Assembly (NCBI GenBank): GCA_001695595.3
Contig: MBPM02000012.1
Location: forward strand, 1,054,001-1,118,000
DNA length: 64,000 nt
Reading direction: 5' to 3'
Source: Plasmopara viticola
Taxonomy: Eukaryota > Oomycota > Peronosporomycetes > Peronosporales > Peronosporaceae
Position numbers and translations under genes: made by a program. The notes under the pieces are model-generated. The model searched no databases. It was given only the letters and a program-made list of their open reading frames with translations, and was not told the DNA's origin. Below are positions 31,249 to 41,505 of the stretch, piece after piece (within the stretch, counting starts at the first letter, position 1; every line of letters starts with the position of its first letter).

Positions 31249-33894
31249 TCATACTTTAGCAGCTGAAGTACCTAACGACGAAGCAAGAATAAGTCGGTTG
31301 GCTTCATAGTCCTCAAATAATGCATTCATCTCCTCTTGAACGCCAGATGAATAATCTCGCCACTGCTGCAATGAAGTCTGCAGAGTCGGGAACACCATGC
31401 TCAAAGTCTCCACCAGCGACGGCAAATATGGATTCTGACGTGTAGTATTCTCATCATAGGCTTGCATAAACGAGGCGAATACGTCGTGTAATTTCACCAT
31501 AGGAGCTAATAAATATTGCCGACACCACTCCACTTTTTTCTGTCCGAGCATGCGTACACATTTGACCAACTTGCGCAAAATATCACCTTGTGTGTACCAT
31601 GCTGTTCGCCAGTAGTCAGTCTCTCTGCGACAAGCCACCAGATCGTTATCCGTAGCACGTTGTCTAGCCTGCAGATGATTCAGCATCAACATTATTTGCT
31701 TCTTGCACTCCTTAATATTTCCTGATCGTCTTCCGACACCTATCACCGAGATCAGTCCTTTCAAAATTTCATCAGCAGAAGCAGCTTCTTTATCCGTAAA
31801 TGCGGCAGCATCCCTGATTGCAAAGCTGGCTGAGGATGGCACCACAACACCAAAAGCCTCCACTTCAAGAAGTAAGTTTCGCACACTTTTTCCTAGCTCG
31901 CAAGCACAAGACCGCAGTGGTTCGGTAAAAGTAATTTTTGGAGAAACACAATGTAACACTTGGGCACTCAGTTCGTCCAGTTGTGCTGAAATCGATCCAA
32001 GAGCGTCCTCCAGCTGCTTCACCCTTTCAATTCGTAAGTGCGATAAACACGTCGACTCTTCATCGAAGAGCTCACTCAACTTCAGCGAATATCCTTCGTT
32101 ACGTAAAAACGACGCCGACAGTGTACTAACACGCAGCTTCGTTTCGAAGCAAGCTTTCGAAGCATTTGATGCACTTTGAATTTGGCTCTTCACACGCTTC
32201 AGTTCGTGCATAAGTTTGTCGGGTACAGCCAGCATCCACTTAATGGGCTGTCGACATTCTTTCTTTTCTCGATCAGCCGGCGTCTCTGTCGCATTCTGGT
32301 CGGCACCGGCGGCTTTTGCTTGTTCTCTTCCAGCTTCAATCACACTACGCCAACTATCCAGTGCAGACATCAAATTCACTTCAGCATTTTCGTATGCCTG
32401 TTTTGCCTGAAACAGCAGACTTACTTGGCGTTGTAGCTGCATGTTCTGTGCTTGTAATAATCTCATTCGTTTCTGAGCAAGCTGACGTGAAGTCTGTTGG
32501 TCAGTATACAGGCTGTTGCTGGAGCTGTCGCCCTGAAGCACAGCAATTAGTGCTTCCAAATGCTTGATTTCATCACGCAACTTAGTATTCTCGCTCGTTA
32601 AGACGGCTTTTTCTTCTTGCCAGGTGCATCCTTTGTTGTTCTTAAGCTTTGACACAAAGTACGACGGCTGCTTGCTTAAGACTCTTCGTTCGATTATAAT
32701 TTCAGGCCCAAATCCGTGCCGGGTTGCTTGATTGCGTCTGTCTACAGGTTCACGCGAGCTTGAATGTTCAGATTCGTCTCTTTCGGGTGATGTCTCAATC
32801 GATGTATCAAAATTCCAATCGCGCTCTGCGACTGTGTTCGAAATGCACTGATTAGTAGAATTGTTTTTCATTCCACCAGTTGTCCGCGAGCGAGATCGTG
32901 AGCTTTGAGTCGGCGATAACGGAGGAAATCTTGTACAACATTCAAGTTTATCGCTGCTGGCAGTGTCGTCTTGATTATCTTCATCATCTCTGTCCTGTGC
33001 ACAATACTTGCTATCACGTTGACACTTGCTGCTCTGTCCGGCTGCAAACCGGGCTGCAAGAGCTGATGAGCTACTAGTGCTACTCCCATGAGCCATACTC
33101 CTGCGTGACGATTTGATCCGCGTTAGTAGCAGTCGAAATGCTTGAGCACAACACTCTTTATCAAACACCAGCTTTTGCCACGTGATAAGCGCTGGAGCTC
33201 CTAATCGCTAAAAATGACCCAATAAAAGCATTAGATGTCACACACACGAATCACTCTAGCACTAAGCATCATACTGCCAGCTCCGAAGCTACCACTTGCA
33301 TGAAATCCGCTCGATATTTATCCTCCTTTTTTCGCACCGTGGTTTGGTCACTGTGTACCCCACGAACATGTCGGTCAGAGAAAATCAGTAACTTTACATC
33401 GACGCACACCATAGACTATCGTGCAACCCACACGTCGTCCAGTAATTTTTCTGCTTTACGCTCTAATTTACGATCTCTGCTCTTATTTTGAAGCTCGTGC
33501 GTCACCGTACTCGACGATACTTGCTTACAATACAATACTAATTCAGCAAATTATTAATTTCAGGTATAGAAGCTACATGTGACAAAGCCATACTTCTTGA
33601 AAAAGCGTTATGAGCACCAATTCTTTGACTCTCCACGGGAGATCGCGCAGTTGCGACGCAGACTGTAACATAATATGAGCTTTGATTACAAGCAGGCATC
33701 CAGGAGACACAAAGAAAAGGACTTACTAGTTGAGCTAATCCAGGCAGCGTCATAAGGTCCTCGTGCAAGCGATCCATTGCGGACTCGACTGCAAAGTGAT
33801 GGTTAGTTAATGTATTGCACACCATCTTTTCGAACGTTGCACTTAAATTCGACCAATCGGAATGCTTTCCTCCCTTCGGATCGCTGGCAGGCAT
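31249..33894 (-). CDS. Five-exon coiled-coil protein of unknown function
   Basis: Exons on the minus strand: 33727-33894, 33594-33662, 33432-33523, 33275-33350 and 31249-33207. The introns are 64, 70, 81 and 67 nt, all GT-AG, with phases 0, 0, 2 and 0. The product is about 787 aa. The small exons were deduced because they extend the large exon in frame upstream of its first ATG (ASELA joined to RLGAPALITWQKL) and remove two in-frame stops. The first 60 residues are helical. Residues about 60-190 are basic and helical (RDRKLERKAEKLLDD); then a Ser-rich low-complexity stretch is followed by predicted coiled coils (LRDEIKHLEALIAVLQ; RMRLLQAQNMQLQRQVSLL) and a helical C-terminal half. I recognise no enzyme motif. 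The length and helix content suggest a cytoskeletal, centrosomal or flagellar scaffold, but this is a guess. It is head-to-head with alanyl-tRNA synthetase. Confidence 0.72.
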
Positions 33895-36800
33895 CACTTC
33901 CGCGTTGGGCAATATAATAAAGCGATGAGCGGATTGGCGAGCAAAGTGACGGCATTGGAAAAGGCGATTGCTGCTTCAGACGTACGCGTAGAGACACTTG
34001 AGAAAAAAGTGGCTGCGCTTTCTCCTTTCTCGGTCGAGAATTGGCCCGCCACGCGCATCCGCAAGACGTTTCTCGAATTTTTCGAGCACCAAAAGGACCT
34101 GCCACATACTTTTTACAAATCATGCCCCGTCGTTCCATTGGACGACCCGACCTTACTCTTTATCAATGCTGGTATGAACCAGTATAAACCCATCTTTTTG
34201 GGTCAGGTTGATCCATCGCATCCCATGGCAAAGCTTGTGCGTGCTTGCAACTCGCAGAAGTGTATTCGTGCCGGCGGTAAACACAACGACCTCGACGACG
34301 TGGGCAAAGATGTGTATCACCACACCTTTTTTGAAATGCTAGGGAATTGGAGCTTTGGCGATTATTTTAAGAAAGACGCTGTCCACTTGAGCTTTACGCT
34401 GCTGACGGACGTCTATGGCATTGATCGGAACCGCCTGTACGCCACTTACTTTGGTGGTGATGATAAGCAGGGTCTTCCATCAGACGAGGAGACCCGTCAG
34501 ATTTGGCTCGAGTATTTACCAGCTGAGCGTGTCCTGCCTTTTGGCTGCAAGGACAATTTCTGGGAAATGGGTGACGTGGGTCCTTGCGGTCCATGTACTG
34601 AGATTCATTATGATCGGATTGGTAACCGTGATGCCTCTAAACTTGTAAATGCTGACATGCCGGATGTGATTGAGATTTGGAACAATGTGTTTATTCAATT
34701 TAATCGTGAACAGGACGGTAAACTCGTGCCACTGCCGCACCAACACGTTGATACTGGCATGGGTTTTGAACGTTTGGCCTCTATTTTACAAGGCAAAGAC
34801 TCGAACTACGATACAGACGTGTTTACTCCGCTATTTGCAGCGGTTCAAGAGTCAACAAAAGCACCTCCGTATACAGGAAAGCTCGGCAAGGAGGATCCGG
34901 ACAAAAAAGACATGGCTTATCGCGTTGTAGCGGACCACATCCGTACGCTGACGTTTGCTATCTCTGACGGAGCTGTGCCCAGCAATGACGGTCGTGGTTA
35001 CGTATTACGTCGTATTCTGCGTCGCGCTGTTCGTTACGGTCAACAATTTTTGAACGCGCCGAGTGGATTTCTCACGGAGCTGGTGCCTGTTGTCGTAAAC
35101 ATGCTGGGTGAAGCTTTTCCAGAGCTAGTACTGAAGCAAAAAATAGTGGAAGAGATCATTCTTGAAGAAGAGAGATCCTTTGGTCGTACGTTAAACAAGG
35201 GTATTGAGCGTTTTAAAAAAATCGCACTAAGTATCCGTGAGGCGAATGTTGGTTCTAACAAAGCGCTTGTGGTGCCTGGTGAGGACGCATTTTTCCTGTA
35301 CGATTCGATGGGATTTCCGATTGATTTGACAGAAATTATGGCGGAAGAGGAGGGCATGACTGTAGATCTTAAAGGTTATGAAGCGTGCATGCGTCTTCAG
35401 TCTGAACGCTCAAAGATGGATCGTAAAAAGGGCGGGAGTAACGGTGCTCGCCCATTGGTGTTGGAAGCTCGCGAGACAAGTACGCTTGCAAGCAAAGGAG
35501 TTAAGGCCACAGACGACATGGCAAAGTTTGTGTGGAACATTCAGCCGTCAGCGAAGGTGGTTGCTGTCTTTACTACTACGGATTCTAGCTCAGAGTTTGT
35601 GGACGAGGTGAAGACCGGCGACTTTGAGCGTGTTGGCGTTATTCTGGACAAAACATCATTCTACGCTCAAGCTGGTGGTCAGATTTATGATACTGGTGTG
35701 CTTAGCGCGGCTAGCTTTAACCTGGATGTGGACTCTGTTGAGTCGTACGCTGGCTACGTGATGCATATGGGTCCATTAACGTCTGGTTCAATTAAGGTTG
35801 GCGACACTGTGGAGTGTCAGGTGGACTACGTTCGCCGTGCCAAGATTGCTCCTAATCACACAATGACTCACGCGCTTAACTTTGCGCTTCGTGAAGTGTT
35901 AGGCAAGGTCGTAGACCAGCGTGGGTCGCTTGTGGACGAGTTGCGCTTACGTTTTGACTTTACGACTAATAAGCCATTAAAGCCCGATCAGCTCGCAACG
36001 GTAGAGACCATTTGCAATGACATCATTAAGCAGGGGCTCGAGGTTTACACGCAGGACTCGGCTCAAGCCGAGGCCAAGCGTATTCAGGGCTTACGTGCCG
36101 TGTTTGGTGAGACCTACCCGGACTTTGTTCGCGTTGTCTCTATTGGCCAGCCTATTGCTCCAATGCTTGAGGACCCGGAGAATAGCAACTGGACCAATTT
36201 TTCTGTAGAGTTTTGTGGTGGCACTCACGTCAAGAACACCAAGGAGGCTAAAAAATTTGTCTTATACGAGGAAAGTGCGATTGCCAAGGGAATTCGTCGT
36301 GTCTCCGCCTATACGTGCGACCTGGCTTTGGAGGCGGAAGTACGTGGAGCAAAGCTACAGGCTGAGCTTACCACAATTGACAAGTTGAGCGGCAATGAGT
36401 TTGTCGAGAGAGTTTCGGCGTTCAAGCCTGTTCTTGATCAAGCGCTGATCTCCCTGCCACTAAAAGATTTGCTTCGAAAGCAGTTGGAGGGTCTCGTTGA
36501 ACGTGTAAAAAAGATTAAAAGAGAAGCTGCCGCCGCTCGCGCTGCAAATGGTGTCCGTGATGCTGTTGCTGAGGCCACGAAAGCCAGGGATGCTGGTCAG
36601 GAATTTGTCATCGTGAATTTTGACGTGGGTACGGACTCGAAGCTTGGCCGTGAGATGCTTGAAGCTATGAGCACAATCATCCCCACGGGCAGCTTTATGA
36701 TCTTTAGCGTCGACTTGGACGCGAACAAGACAGCGGCATTCACACAGGTGAGTCAGCAGCACGTGGACGCCAAGCAATTAGACGCACGCAAGTGGGTGAA

Positions 36801-36924
36801 TCATGCAATGACTGTAATGAAGGGCAAGGGTGGCGGCAAGGACGCTTTTAATGCCACGGGCCAAGCGAAAACGGTCGAAAAGGTCCAGGAGGCTATGGCA
36901 CTTGCCAAGGCATTTATTCAGTGA
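33862..36924 (+). CDS. Alanyl-tRNA synthetase, cytosolic with possible mitochondrial isoform
   Basis: Single exon. The ATG at 33925 gives a 999-aa cytosolic enzyme starting MSGLASKVTALEKAIAASDV. An upstream in-frame ATG at 33862 adds 21 residues (MLSSLRIAGRHHFRVGQYNK...) rich in Arg/His and Ser without acids, a plausible mitochondrial presequence, as expected for a gene serving both compartments. The class II catalytic domain is near residues 35-300 (FINAGMNQYKPIFLG; CIRAGGKHNDLDDVG; HHTFFEMLGNWSFGDYF). The editing domain has HTMTH (H645, H649) and CGGTH (C764, H768), the zinc ligands that clear mischarged Ser/Gly. A C-terminal C-Ala domain is present. It attaches alanine to tRNA-Ala. Helix-rich residues before the catalytic domain are an extension relative to bacteria. 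The long form overlaps the antisense coiled-coil gene. Confidence 0.96.
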   Translation: MLSSLRIAGRHHFRVGQYNKAMSGLASKVTALEKAIAASDVRVETLEKKVAALSPFSVENWPATRIRKTFLEFFEHQKDLPHTFYKSCPVVPLDDPTLLFINAGMNQYKPIFLGQVDPSHPMAKLVRACNSQKCIRAGGKHNDLDDVGKDVYHHTFFEMLGNWSFGDYFKKDAVHLSFTLLTDVYGIDRNRLYATYFGGDDKQGLPSDEETRQIWLEYLPAERVLPFGCKDNFWEMGDVGPCGPCTEIHYDRIGNRDASKLVNADMPDVIEIWNNVFIQFNREQDGKLVPLPHQHVDTGMGFERLASILQGKDSNYDTDVFTPLFAAVQESTKAPPYTGKLGKEDPDKKDMAYRVVADHIRTLTFAISDGAVPSNDGRGYVLRRILRRAVRYGQQFLNAPSGFLTELVPVVVNMLGEAFPELVLKQKIVEEIILEEERSFGRTLNKGIERFKKIALSIREANVGSNKALVVPGEDAFFLYDSMGFPIDLTEIMAEEEGMTVDLKGYEACMRLQSERSKMDRKKGGSNGARPLVLEARETSTLASKGVKATDDMAKFVWNIQPSAKVVAVFTTTDSSSEFVDEVKTGDFERVGVILDKTSFYAQAGGQIYDTGVLSAASFNLDVDSVESYAGYVMHMGPLTSGSIKVGDTVECQVDYVRRAKIAPNHTMTHALNFALREVLGKVVDQRGSLVDELRLRFDFTTNKPLKPDQLATVETICNDIIKQGLEVYTQDSAQAEAKRIQGLRAVFGETYPDFVRVVSIGQPIAPMLEDPENSNWTNFSVEFCGGTHVKNTKEAKKFVLYEESAIAKGIRRVSAYTCDLALEAEVRGAKLQAELTTIDKLSGNEFVERVSAFKPVLDQALISLPLKDLLRKQLEGLVERVKKIKREAAAARAANGVRDAVAEATKARDAGQEFVIVNFDVGTDSKLGREMLEAMSTIIPTGSFMIFSVDLDANKTAAFTQVSQQHVDAKQLDARKWVNHAMTVMKGKGGGKDAFNATGQAKTVEKVQEAMALAKAFIQ
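33895..33924. promoter_or_regulatory. Thirty-base gap between head-to-head start codons
   Basis: Only 30 bp separate the ATG of the coiled-coil gene (33894, minus) from the shorter alanyl-tRNA synthetase ATG (33925, plus). The long synthetase form even overlaps the antisense coding exon by 33 bp. Each gene's promoter must lie at least partly inside the other gene or its leader. No motif was identified. Confidence 0.5.
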
Positions 36925-37285
36925 GTGGACGAGCGACGTCGTTACGCTATTTTAGCTTTCTGTTTGTATGATCCGCGCCGAAAGTTGATAGCACGGCGCT
37001 TTTACGCAACATATTGCTTAAATGCAAGGTCTCCATGATTTGCTTGTCTTCTTTTTTCATGGTCTCACTTGTTGTATACCGCAGCGCCTTCACTCGGTTT
37101 TTTAGTCTTTTTGCTTCACTTTTGCTCGGACATAGCTGATTCTTGACCTTGCCGACATAAAGTGCATAAATCTAAAGCACGATTGCTCATCATTAGTTTA
37201 TCAAGCTCGCCAAAAACTAGATCCGGGCATTGACGTAATCATGATACTTGATATGTACGATGCAATTGATGGATTATACGTCGTA
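36925..37285. other. 3' region between convergent genes
   Basis: This is the 361-bp space between the stop codons of alanyl-tRNA synthetase (plus) and the deacetylase (minus). No open frame or repeat of note; it holds the 3' untranslated regions and polyadenylation sites of both. Confidence 0.6.
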
Positions 37286-38389
37286 TTACCAATTTGTTTG
37301 TGAATCAACAACAGCATCCACAATCTTCTTTTGGTGCTCCTGAAGCTCTTGATATCCCCAGCGCTTTACCTCGTCCAAAAACGGATCCTTAATTTGTTTG
37401 TCTGCTTGTTGTATCCCTAACAGCTCCTCGATCACTGCAACGCCACAAAATGGAACATACGTTTCCGAGTATCCGCCTTCGTGGGCAAATACAATCCGTC
37501 CTCTGCATAGTCGCTTAGCAGCTTCGATTAATTCATGCGCCATAAATCGAAAGTCCTCGCTACCTAAAATCATTGCCGCCAGTGGATCGGCATACGATGC
37601 GTCAAAGCCCGACGACACTAGAACAAAATCGGGCTTAAATCTCTCGAGTGCTGGCACGACCACGCTTGAAAAGGCGTACTTGTAAGCCCCCGAACCGGAT
37701 CCGGGAGGCAAGGGCACATTAATGTTGTATCCGAGTCCTATTCCTCTTCCTTGCTCAGCTATAGCACCGCTATTCGCCGGGTAATTATTTGCTTGATGGA
37801 GCGACACAAACAACACGTGATTGTCGTCATAAAACGCTTCTTGAGTTCCATTGCCGTGATGGACATCATAGTCCACAATCGCGACCTTCCTTATCTCGGT
37901 CGAGTACGTTTCGAGCAAATGCTTTGTAGAGATGGCGACATTGTTAAGAAGACAAAAGCCCATTCCTTTATCCGCAACCGCATGGTGGCCAGGCGGACGA
38001 GACAGTGTGTAGGCCGTGTCTACTCGACCGGGCATTACTGCATCGACAGCTGCGAGAACGCCACCAGCTGATAGCCGCGCGATATCAAAGGCGAATTGAG
38101 AAAACGGCGCTTCTTCCCCAGCGTTTCCTCCTTCTTCTTTGGCTGAGAGACTTTCAAGCTCTCTCAGGTATCGAAGAGTATGCACTCGCTCCAACTGCGT
38201 CATGGTCGCAATCTGGGGTTTGATCACTAGCAGTTGATCTAGCAGACCTGATACTGCAAGTAACGAGTGAAACCGGCGCTTGGTCTTGGGTGACTCCCAG
38301 TGACGAAATGGCTCTACCAATGCAGAGTATTGTATGCTCCACGGATGGTGCCACAAGAAGCGCTCATCGTATACGTAGCCCACCCGCAT
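37286..38389 (-). CDS. Class II-type histone deacetylase / acetylpolyamine amidohydrolase-like
   Basis: Single exon, 367 aa, ATG at 38389 (the frame extends one codon further, but with GTG). The arginase-type deacetylase fold is complete: RPPGHHA (H135, H136 charge relay), VDYDVHHGNGTQ (zinc ligands D175 and H177), SSGFDASYADP (zinc ligand D263) and EGGYSE (transition-state Tyr 307). The enzyme removes acetyl groups from lysines in proteins or from small substrates such as polyamines. The whole protein is essentially the catalytic domain. The pattern GFCLLNNVAI and DYDVHHGNGTQ is closest to class II and bacterial AcuC/HDAH-like enzymes. It could be nuclear, cytosolic or organellar; no targeting sequence is evident. 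It is divergent from the NOA1-like GTPase. Confidence 0.92.
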   Translation of the reverse strand: MRVGYVYDERFLWHHPWSIQYSALVEPFRHWESPKTKRRFHSLLAVSGLLDQLLVIKPQIATMTQLERVHTLRYLRELESLSAKEEGGNAGEEAPFSQFAFDIARLSAGGVLAAVDAVMPGRVDTAYTLSRPPGHHAVADKGMGFCLLNNVAISTKHLLETYSTEIRKVAIVDYDVHHGNGTQEAFYDDNHVLFVSLHQANNYPANSGAIAEQGRGIGLGYNINVPLPPGSGSGAYKYAFSSVVVPALERFKPDFVLVSSGFDASYADPLAAMILGSEDFRFMAHELIEAAKRLCRGRIVFAHEGGYSETYVPFCGVAVIEELLGIQQADKQIKDPFLDEVKRWGYQELQEHQKKIVDAVVDSQTNW

Positions 38390-38472
38390 CACTACGTTTC
38401 AAGATCGTTTCACGTACACCACATCAACCTTTACATAATTTCTACACAAACTTGTCTGAATGAACAATTTGA
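38390..38472. promoter_or_regulatory. Putative bidirectional promoter, deacetylase / NOA1-like GTPase
   Basis: Only 83 bp separate the two divergent ATGs (38389 minus, 38473 plus), so the genes share a compact promoter region. No specific motif was identified. Confidence 0.55.
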
Positions 38473-40444
38473 ATGGCAAGTATGCAATCGCTCGGAATGT
38501 TAGTGTTGCACCGCTCTCGTGGTTTATTGCGGGCTTCACAGTGCCGGCGTGGTCGCCGGAATGCGGCACTCTTGCTTCATCATCCAATGAAGCTGCTTTT
38601 ATCGTCAAACTTGCATTATAGCCAAAGCTATTGCTCTGAAGCTCGCCATTCTCAACCCATCGCTGATCCATGCAAATTGACAGTGGATCAGGTACTGAAC
38701 CACGTGTCTATAATGGAGCAGTGGACATGCAGTGGATGCGGTATTGAGTTGCAGTACAAGGAAACCAAGCAGGTCGGTTACTTTCCAAAGCAGTTGCTGG
38801 ATAAAGTGCAGGACCTCAAGGAGCTAAAACGACTGCGCTGCGAGCGCTGCTTTCAGATGACGCAATACGGCAAGATATCAAACACCAAGATGCCGTATAG
38901 AGAGTACGAGCGGCGTGTTATGGAACTCCGCAGTAAGGATATGCTCATGATTCAGCTCGTAGACATCCTCGATATCTCAGGAAGTCTATTGCCCAAGGCA
39001 CGCCACATTTTTGGAAAGAAGCCCGTCATGCTCGTGGTCAATAAAGGGGATTTGATACCGACCAAGTCAGGGATCAGGAGATTAATGAGGAGGATAAAGC
39101 AGGAAGCCAAGTAGGATCTACGAGTTGACAAGAGTTGGTGCTGAACTGATAGTTTGTTGTCTTATATTGTAGGGAAGCGGGTATTGACAATGTAATCTCA
39201 GTCTATCTGATCAGTGCCATGAAGCGCATTGGCATGAAGGAAATCGTAGAGGATGTGGCAAAATTTCGTCAGGGTCGTGATATCTGTGTCGTGGGCGCTG
39301 CAAACGTCGGCAAGTCAACGTTCCTCAATTCGTTCTTATCCCACTTAGTTGACCGCAAATGGCAGCACAATCACCGCAAATATATAAAGATGTCCGAGGT
39401 GCAAGTGTCCGAATTGGAAAATGATGAGACCGCTACAATGTTGAATATCGACAATGACGTCTTGACTCAAAGTACGACTAAGACTGCTGTCGTAGAGGGT
39501 GAGCAAACCGTCACGACTCCATACGGAAAGCTGTTTGTTGCCTCAGGTGAAGACCCCGAAATGATCGAAACGAGTTCCGAGGAGGACCGCCAGATGACCA
39601 CGTCACCACTCCCTGGTACAACTTTGGCCGTGCAGTCCTTGCCCGTTATGGTGCGAAACGAGGTTTTTAATATCCTCGATACGCCTGGTTTGATCACCGA
39701 TGCAAAGCGACAAAAGCTCGTCGAGGTGCTTGCATTGGATGGAGCTGCTAAACTCAAGAACGTGTTTCCAGCGAAACAGCTGCCCGTACGTCGTAGGTGC
39801 AACAAATTTTCGGTCAGAGATTGTTAAAGTAAGTGTGTTCGCTGTCTTGATCTTTCTTTAGGTGGTGACCTATCGCGTTCGACCCGGTCGAAGCTTGTTT
39901 CTAGGAGCTCTCGTGCGTTTTGACTACGAGACTCTCGGCCACAAAAACGACAAAAATCTCCTGCTGCTGTCATGGTACGGTGTGCTGCCTGGACACCTTA
40001 CAAGCACTGAGCGTAAGTTGATCCTTTTTAGAGCTAGTACCGATGCGATAAGAGCTCATGTTGAACTGGGTAGGTGCCGAGGACACTTTTGTGAAACATG
40101 CTGGTGGCATCCTTGCGCCTCCACGAGGTCTGGATGCCATGAGTTTTACCGGTCCGCTCACGCTCTCGCTAAACGTGTACCTAAAAGATTTTGCGCTCGA
40201 CAGCACATTGACGAAATCCAAGTACAAGAAGCCCAAGCGCACGACAGTCGTGGAATTAGAGATACCAGGCTTTGGGTGGCTCTCCGTCACGGCTGTGGAT
40301 CTCGATGGGACGGCAGCATCTCACAAGACACTCCAACAGAGCAAAATCGCCGTGCATACGTGTCGTGGCCTGTCCGTCGTGCCGCGGGTGCCGCTCTTTC
40401 CGTTTGAAATGTCCGATTCCAAGAGTACAAGTTGGAAACGTTAG
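38473..40444 (+). CDS. NOA1/YqeH-type circularly permuted GTPase, organellar
   Basis: Four exons: 38473-39110, 39173-39785, 39862-40012 and 40053-40444, with introns of 62, 76 and 40 nt and phases 2, 0 and 1, giving 597 aa. The first 50 residues are basic and rich in Ser/Leu/Arg with few acids, a mitochondrial (or other organellar) presequence. A zinc finger follows (CSGCG at 86-90 and CERC at 123-126). GTPase motifs are in permuted order: NKGD (190-193, G4), SAMK (227-230, G5), GAANVGKST (254-262, G1), PGTT (G2) and DTPG (G3). This is the hallmark of the YqeH/NOA1/BPG2 family, which acts in assembly of the small ribosomal subunit of mitochondria or chloroplasts. The C-terminal region (FGALVRFDYE..., KHAGGILAPP) fits the family's RNA-binding extension. 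The last intron (40 nt) is very short, yet needed to avoid an in-frame TAA. Confidence 0.88.
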
Positions 40445-40836
40445 AACGATAGGGTACACTTTAGACTATGTGGCAGGCATTATCAAAATGATATGAAGTT
40501 GCTAAACTGCCGCAAAAACGATAAAAAAGATGCTGAGAATTAGGAAAACAAACCTAATTCTTGCACAGGGTGCGTCACCCTTACAGTATCACGGATAACG
40601 TAGCAAGTCATCAAGAAAGGAACAAATTCTGCTCATGAGCCCTAAGGGTTGTCGGATCAGTAGAGGATTCTTTGTATCAAAAAAGTCTGTTTTTTTTCTG
40701 AGTTCTACCAGGCTACCCCTGCTGTTAGGTAGAAAAGACGACAGATACTTTGCCAGCGGCTATCCATGCATCGAAGATAACGCCAGCGTTTATTCTTCAA
40801 TCTACCGCATCCACCTCACACCTCCAAGTCACGAGC
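40445..40836. other. Spacer between the NOA1-like and GST genes
   Basis: About 390 bp containing the 3' end of the NOA1-like transcript and the promoter and leader of the GST gene. Open frames here (40635-40949, 40750 onward) have no family motif before the GST ATG. No repeat seen. Confidence 0.5.
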
Positions 40837-41505
40837 ATGACCCTCACGCTTTACGCCAATCTCATCAGCCAGCCGTCTCGAGCCGTGGCGTGGGTGCTCA
40901 AGGTCAAAGGGGTGGACCACGAGTTTGTGCTCATGAATCCGGGCAGTGACTTTTACAAATCGGAGGAGTTTCAGGCCATGAACCCTAACAAAATGGTGCC
41001 TGTCCTCAAGGATGACGACTTTGTCTTGACCGAAGGCATGGCGATCTTGCAGTATCTAGGCGACAAGTTCGATTGGACGGGCCCAAAAGATCTGTACCCG
41101 AAGGATCCCAAGGTGCGCGCCAAGATTCACGAGCTCATGCACTGGCACCACACCAACACGCGTCTCTTCACACTGGACATTATTCGACCTGAGATCGCCC
41201 AGAAGCTCAAGAGCGACACGCCCAAGAGCCGGGCCGCACTTGAGGGCAAGGATGCCCTCATTGCAAAGGAATTTTCGCTGCTTGAGACCTTTTTGGTCAA
41301 TGACTTTATGGCCAACACTGATTTTCCCACCATTGCCGATTACACAGTCTACTGCGAGATCGATCAACTTGAACTCATGGGCTACGACTTTGCCAAGTAC
41401 CCAAAGGTCACTGCGTGGATTGCTCGCATGAAGGCTCAGCCGTTTAACGATGAGATTCACGAGCCGCTTAAGCAATTTCTCATTAAATTTGACTTGCAGG
41501 GATAA
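40837..41505 (+). CDS. Glutathione S-transferase (theta-like)
   Basis: A single-exon 222-aa protein from ATG at 40837; the open frame extends 29 codons upstream to 40750, but the N-terminal GST fold begins at MTLTLYANLISQPSRAVAWV. The N-terminal thioredoxin-like domain (1-80) has the glutathione-binding pattern MNPNKMVPVLKDDDFVLTEG (MVPVL cis-proline; E-G/S contact), with a Ser in SQPSRA as candidate catalytic residue. The all-helical C-terminal domain has the usual FPTIADYTVYCEIDQL (the N-cap/hydrophobic staple region). Length is normal for soluble GSTs. It conjugates glutathione to electrophiles or reduces peroxides. The first five residues match theta/GTT-like enzymes. It is the last gene before the long gene-poor tract. 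Confidence 0.92.
   Translation: MTLTLYANLISQPSRAVAWVLKVKGVDHEFVLMNPGSDFYKSEEFQAMNPNKMVPVLKDDDFVLTEGMAILQYLGDKFDWTGPKDLYPKDPKVRAKIHELMHWHHTNTRLFTLDIIRPEIAQKLKSDTPKSRAALEGKDALIAKEFSLLETFLVNDFMANTDFPTIADYTVYCEIDQLELMGYDFAKYPKVTAWIARMKAQPFNDEIHEPLKQFLIKFDLQG

Noticed and set aside
33410..33432. An in-frame TAG in the coiled-coil gene, suggesting a pseudogene
   Set aside because: An 81-nt GT-AG intron (33351-33431) with a good branch-like sequence removes it with correct phase.
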